From Hyphomonadaceae bacterium (GTDB lineage Bacteria; Pseudomonadota; Alphaproteobacteria; Caulobacterales; Aquidulcibacteraceae): a stretch of DNA of 9,331 bases. Under the pieces are notes generated by a model. The model searched no databases. It was given only the letters and a program-made list of their open reading frames with translations, and had not been told where the DNA came from. The DNA is taken from assembly GCA_016791325.1 (NCBI GenBank), contig JAEUMU010000057.1, positions 1-9,331 of the forward strand, given 5' to 3'. A program made the translations under genes and the position numbers. This document shows, one piece after another, positions 6,881-9,331 of this stretch; the stretch's first letter is position 1; every line of letters begins with the position of its first letter.

Positions 6881-7441
6881 TCAGTTCGGCATCAGGGCGA
6901 AAAAGACGCCATAAAACAGAACCCAGCCCCCGGCGAGCAGCCAAATCAGCCGCCGTCGGCCCCAAAACGGCCCAAGCCAGCGGGCAATGCCGGCCAGCGC
7001 CAACGCAATCAGAACGAAGCGCGGCAGGCGGGCGATAAAGCCGGCCACGGCGAAGGCCGCCAGCCCCGCCCCGGCCTGCGGCGCGAGGATCGCGAACAGT
7101 TTGAACGGCGTTGAGCTGAGCGGGCCCATGAGCGTGGCCGCGAACCAGTTCTGCGCCATCGCCGCTCCGGCCGCCGCCGCCATCGCTTCGCTGATCGCGG
7201 GGATCGCCAGCACCGCCGCCCGCGCCGCTTCCGGCGCAGCCGCGCTCCAAGCGAACATGAGCGCGCCGCCGCAGGCCGCCCCGGCCGCCGCGATGACCGC
7301 AGCACGCAGCCCCGCCCGCGCCCCACGCATGAGGCCAACATAGGAAAGCAGCACGTCGGGCACGATGAAGAACAGCGTCGCCTCCGCGAAGCCCCAGGCG
7401 AAGGCGGTCATGTCGAGCCGGTTGGCGGGGGGCAGCTTCAT
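6881..7441 (-). CDS. Polytopic inner-membrane protein, possibly VTT/YqaA-like
   Basis: This 186-residue, very Ala/Leu-rich protein has about five or six predicted membrane segments (roughly 12-37, 43-66, 86-105, 114-135, 137-153, 164-184). Two motifs stand out: FAEATLFFIVPDVLL (18-32) in the first helix and GPLSSTPFK (106-114) before a later helix. A conserved GP...P.K block like the second recalls YqaA/SNARE-associated (VTT, DedA-related) proteins, some of which act in lipid scrambling or transport; this resemblance is tentative. Its ATG (7439-7441) overlaps the stop of the upstream HIRAN-like gene as ATGA, with GAGGA directly before it, so it is probably translationally coupled to that gene. 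It precedes lepA by 53 bp. Confidence 0.78.
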   Translation of the reverse strand: MKLPPANRLDMTAFAWGFAEATLFFIVPDVLLSYVGLMRGARAGLRAAVIAAAGAACGGALMFAWSAAAPEAARAAVLAIPAISEAMAAAAGAAMAQNWFAATLMGPLSSTPFKLFAILAPQAGAGLAAFAVAGFIARLPRFVLIALALAGIARWLGPFWGRRRLIWLLAGGWVLFYGVFFALMPN

Positions 7442-7794
7442 TCCTCAACCATCGGCGGCAGGTCGAGTTTTAATCCGTAGTACGCGCGCGCGCCGTCCGG
7501 GCGCAGGAAGCCGCCGGCGATGCGGGCGCGGCAGCGCACCACCAGGCGCGCATCGCCCGCCGCCGCCAGATTACCGCGATAGAGCCGCGCTGTATCACGC
7601 GGGAGGTAGCCGCAGAGTTGGCCCTCAATCTCGACCCGCACGGCGTTGGGATCGTGGGGATTATCATCCTCCGGGCGCAGCACGGCGGACACCTCGCCCC
7701 CGCGCGCGGCGGCGGCGGCGAGAACGCCTTGGCGGCGGGATTCGCCCACTACCTGCACCGCGAACAAGCCGGGGCCGAATATCTCTACTTCCAT
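7438..7794 (-). CDS. Stand-alone HIRAN-domain-like protein
   Basis: This 118-residue protein is essentially one HIRAN domain. It has VVGESRRQ (15-22), the hallmark RPEDDNPHDPNAVRVEI (40-56), and GQLCGYLPRDTARLY (58-72). In HLTF/Rad5 helicases HIRAN binds single-stranded 3' DNA ends; bacteria encode free-standing versions with no settled function, thought to act in DNA damage or nucleic-acid recognition. An upstream in-frame ATG at 7821 would add nine residues, but the ATG at 7792-7794 is preferred because AAAGGAGGGGG (7796-7806, minus strand) lies just before it and the extra residues (RR-KGGG) are only a translation of that Shine-Dalgarno region. It is the first gene of the minus-strand group, divergent from the tRNA. 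Confidence 0.75.
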   Translation of the reverse strand: MEVEIFGPGLFAVQVVGESRRQGVLAAAAARGGEVSAVLRPEDDNPHDPNAVRVEIEGQLCGYLPRDTARLYRGNLAAAGDARLVVRCRARIAGGFLRPDGARAYYGLKLDLPPMVEE

Positions 7795-7795
7795 G

Positions 7796-7806
7796 CCCCC
7801 TCCTTT
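7796..7806 (-). promoter_or_regulatory. Strong Shine-Dalgarno that decides the HIRAN gene start
   Basis: Read on the minus strand this is AAAGGAGGGGG, with AAGGAG ending five bases before the ATG at 7794. It lies inside the longer open frame that begins at 7821 and argues against that start. Confidence 0.8.
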
Positions 7807-7860
7807 CGCCCGGCGGGACACCGGATCGCCAGCTCGCTGGAGCTCGGCGCACGCCCCGCA

Positions 7861-7888
7861 TTGACCAGCCGCCCGGCCTCCCTTACAT
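7861..7888 (+). promoter_or_regulatory. Sigma70-type promoter for tRNA-Leu
   Basis: TTGACC (7861-7866) and TTACAT (7883-7888) are separated by 16 bp, close to the consensus -35 and -10 elements. Transcription would start near 7895, about 25 bases before the mature tRNA, a normal leader length. The remaining 7807-7919 gap shows no other clear signal; no promoter for the divergent HIRAN gene was identified. Confidence 0.6.
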
Positions 7889-7919
7889 CCGCCCGCTCCA
7901 GAGCGCGATCACGCTCCGG

Positions 7920-8004
<85 letters not shown>

Positions 8005-8013
8005 TTTGTTCTC

Positions 8014-8041
8014 ATCGCGGCATTCCCAAGTATTCCGCGAT
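8014..8041 (+). terminator. Hairpin just downstream of tRNA-Leu
   Basis: ATCGCGG (8014-8020) and CCGCGAT (8035-8041) form a perfect 7-bp inverted repeat with a 14-base loop, followed by CTTTC. It begins nine bases after the tRNA CCA end and could terminate or help process the tRNA transcript. The large loop and weak T run also allow it to be a protein-binding site in the integrase attachment region. Confidence 0.35.
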
Positions 8042-8048
8042 CTTTCAC

Positions 8049-8123
8049 GAAAACCCTTGAAAAACGTGCATTTAAGCGTGATTTTTCGCGCTCGGCGGGC
8101 AACCCGTTGAGGCGCTGAAAAAT
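8049..8123. repeat. Iterated GAAAA(A) motif, candidate integrase arm-type sites
   Basis: Short AT-rich copies of one motif cluster between the tRNA and the integrase gene: GAAAA at 8049-8053, GAAAAAC at 8059-8065, the inverse ATTTTTC at 8081-8087, and GAAAAAT at 8117-8123. The stretch is visibly more AT-rich than its surroundings. The DUF4102 N-terminal domain of such integrases binds repeated arm-type sites beside the core, so the position fits, but the motif is short and low in complexity. Confidence 0.3.
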
Positions 8124-8140
8124 TCGCCCCAGACCGCCGA

Positions 8141-8159
8141 TACCGGTGTGATTCCGGTA
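8141..8159. promoter_or_regulatory. Inverted repeat upstream of the integrase gene
   Basis: TACCGG (8141-8146) and CCGGTA (8154-8159) form a perfect inverted repeat with a 7-bp spacer, 33 bp before the integrase start. The geometry suits a dimeric repressor or excisionase site controlling the integrase; no regulator is visible in the window. Confidence 0.35.
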
Positions 8160-8192
8160 CGCGTTTGGCCCGTAGCTCACAGGGGCGATGCC

Positions 8193-9331
8193 GTGAAACT
8201 GAGCGAGACACAGGTACGAACCGCCGGCCCGCGCGAGCGGCCTTACAAGATGGCCGACGGCCACGGCCTCTACCTCTTTGTGAAGACCAACGGCTCCCGG
8301 CTCTGGCGCTTCGACTACGCCATCGACGACAAGCGCCGCACCCTGTCGATCGGGGCCTACCCGGAGATCACGCTGGAGAAGGCGCGGGAGGAGCACACCG
8401 CCGCACGGGCTCTGCTGCGCGAGGGCCGCGACCCGGTGCAGGAGCGCAAGGTCGCCCGCATCACCGCCAAGTATACCCGCGCCAACACGTTCGGCCTGGT
8501 CGCCGACGAGCTGCTGGCGAAGCTCGTGCGCGAACAGAAGGCCGAGACGACGATTGAGAAACGACGCTGGCTGCTCAAGACGCTTGCGGCGTCGCTGGAG
8601 AAACGGCCGATCGCCGCCATCACGCCGGTCGAGATCCTCGAAGTGCTGCGCAGGCAGGAGGAGAAAGGCAATCTCGAAACCGCGCGCCGCCTGCGCGCGG
8701 CCATAGGCCAGGTGATGCGGCTCGCCGTCGCCACCAATCGCGCCGCGAACGATCCGACGCCGGCGCTGCGCGGCGCCATCGCCGCGCCGAAGGTCACGCA
8801 CCGCGCCGCCATCACCGACAAGAAAGGCGCGGCCCGCCTGATGATCGCGGTCGAGGCCTATGATCGTCCGGTTGTGCGCGCGGCCATGCAGATCATGGCC
8901 TATTGTTTCCCGCGTCCTGGCGAATGCCGCCTGGCGCAGTGGGACGAGATCGATTTCGAAGAGCGGATTTGGACCGTCCCCGCGTCGCGCACCAAGATGC
9001 GGCGCGAGCACAAGATCCCGCTGTCGCGCCAGGCCTTCGCGGTGTTCGAGCGCCTGCACAAGCTGACCGCGCCGGAAGGCGTGCTGTGTTTCCCGGGCGC
9101 GCGCATCAAGCGCCCGATCAGCGAGAACACCATCTGCGTGGCGCTGCGGACCATGGGCTTCACCATGGACGAGATGAGCGCGCACGGCTTCCGTGCGCTC
9201 GCCTCCACCCTGCTGCATGAGAAGTCTGACTTCTCATCCGAAGCCATCGAGCGCGCTCTCGGCCACCAGGACGCCAACGCCATCCGCCGCGCCTACGCTC
9301 GCGGCGCGCATTGGGACGAGCGCGTCAGCAT
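8193..9331 (+). CDS. DUF4102-type tyrosine site-specific integrase (partial, runs off the right edge)
   Basis: 379 codons are in the window with no stop, and the usual length is about 400-420, so only the C-terminal tail is missing. An N-terminal DUF4102 arm-binding domain (about 1-85) contains RPYKMADGHGLYLFVK and RTLSIGAYPEITLEKARE. A SAM-like core-binding domain follows (about 100-190), then the catalytic domain with the complete set of residues: Arg241 (PRPGE), Lys268 (TKM), His331 and Arg334 (HGFR), His358 (LGHQ) and nucleophile Tyr368. The enzyme should therefore be active. The start is GTG at 8193, matching the family N terminus (KLSETQVR), with AGGGG seven bases upstream; the nearby ATG at 8188 is out of frame and hits a stop at once. 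It reads away from tRNA-Leu, as expected for an island integrase. Confidence 0.93.
   Translation, partial: MKLSETQVRTAGPRERPYKMADGHGLYLFVKTNGSRLWRFDYAIDDKRRTLSIGAYPEITLEKAREEHTAARALLREGRDPVQERKVARITAKYTRANTFGLVADELLAKLVREQKAETTIEKRRWLLKTLAASLEKRPIAAITPVEILEVLRRQEEKGNLETARRLRAAIGQVMRLAVATNRAANDPTPALRGAIAAPKVTHRAAITDKKGAARLMIAVEAYDRPVVRAAMQIMAYCFPRPGECRLAQWDEIDFEERIWTVPASRTKMRREHKIPLSRQAFAVFERLHKLTAPEGVLCFPGARIKRPISENTICVALRTMGFTMDEMSAHGFRALASTLLHEKSDFSSEAIERALGHQDANAIRRAYARGAHWDERVS

Noticed and set aside
7795..7821. Nine-residue N-terminal extension of the HIRAN protein (ATG at 7821)
   Set aside because: The extension consists of translated Shine-Dalgarno and flanking bases, and the ATG at 7794 has the better ribosome site.

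Overview
The window is high-GC, densely packed bacterial chromosome. The protein families (Dcp-type M3 peptidase lipoprotein, DUF1428, LepA, DUF4102 integrase) and several small proteins look alphaproteobacterial, most likely Caulobacterales or Hyphomonadaceae. That placement is inferred from protein style only; no taxonomic marker was compared.

Layout. 1-68: end of an off-window transcript, with a terminator-like hairpin. 69-2249 (+): a Dcp-like M3 metallopeptidase with a lipoprotein signal. It converges on a DUF1428 gene (2308-2664, -), and a long hairpin shared by the two 3' ends lies between them. 2785-3225 (+): a small secreted Gly/Tyr/Pro-rich protein with a glycine-zipper helix, preceded by an exact 9-bp direct repeat at 11-bp period that looks like an operator. 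3287-3709 (+): an uncharacterised 140-aa protein whose start codon lies in an 11-bp tandem duplication. It converges, one base apart, on a predicted lipoprotein with a PPC-like beta domain (3711-4313, -). The 236-bp gap 4314-4549 holds nested inverted repeats that could be a structured leader or small RNA.

4550-7794 (-) is a co-directional group. In transcription order it runs: a stand-alone HIRAN-like protein, a polytopic membrane protein overlapping it by ATGA, the ribosomal GTPase LepA (EF4), and a small monooxygenase-fold protein. The first two are translationally coupled; membership of the others in one operon is inferred from orientation and gaps of 52-53 bp.

7920-8004 (+) is a complete tRNA-Leu(CAG) with encoded CCA and a plausible sigma70 promoter. 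A DUF4102 tyrosine integrase reading away from it starts 189 bp downstream (8193 to beyond the right edge), which is the classic arrangement at the edge of an integrated genomic island. The tRNA 3' end probably serves as the attachment core, and the cargo lies outside the window.

Most of the window is housekeeping or ordinary accessory sequence. No complete novel system is visible. The best leads are the island edge, the structured 4332-4506 segment, the GATTCAGCT repeat operator, and the HIRAN/membrane/LepA cluster.
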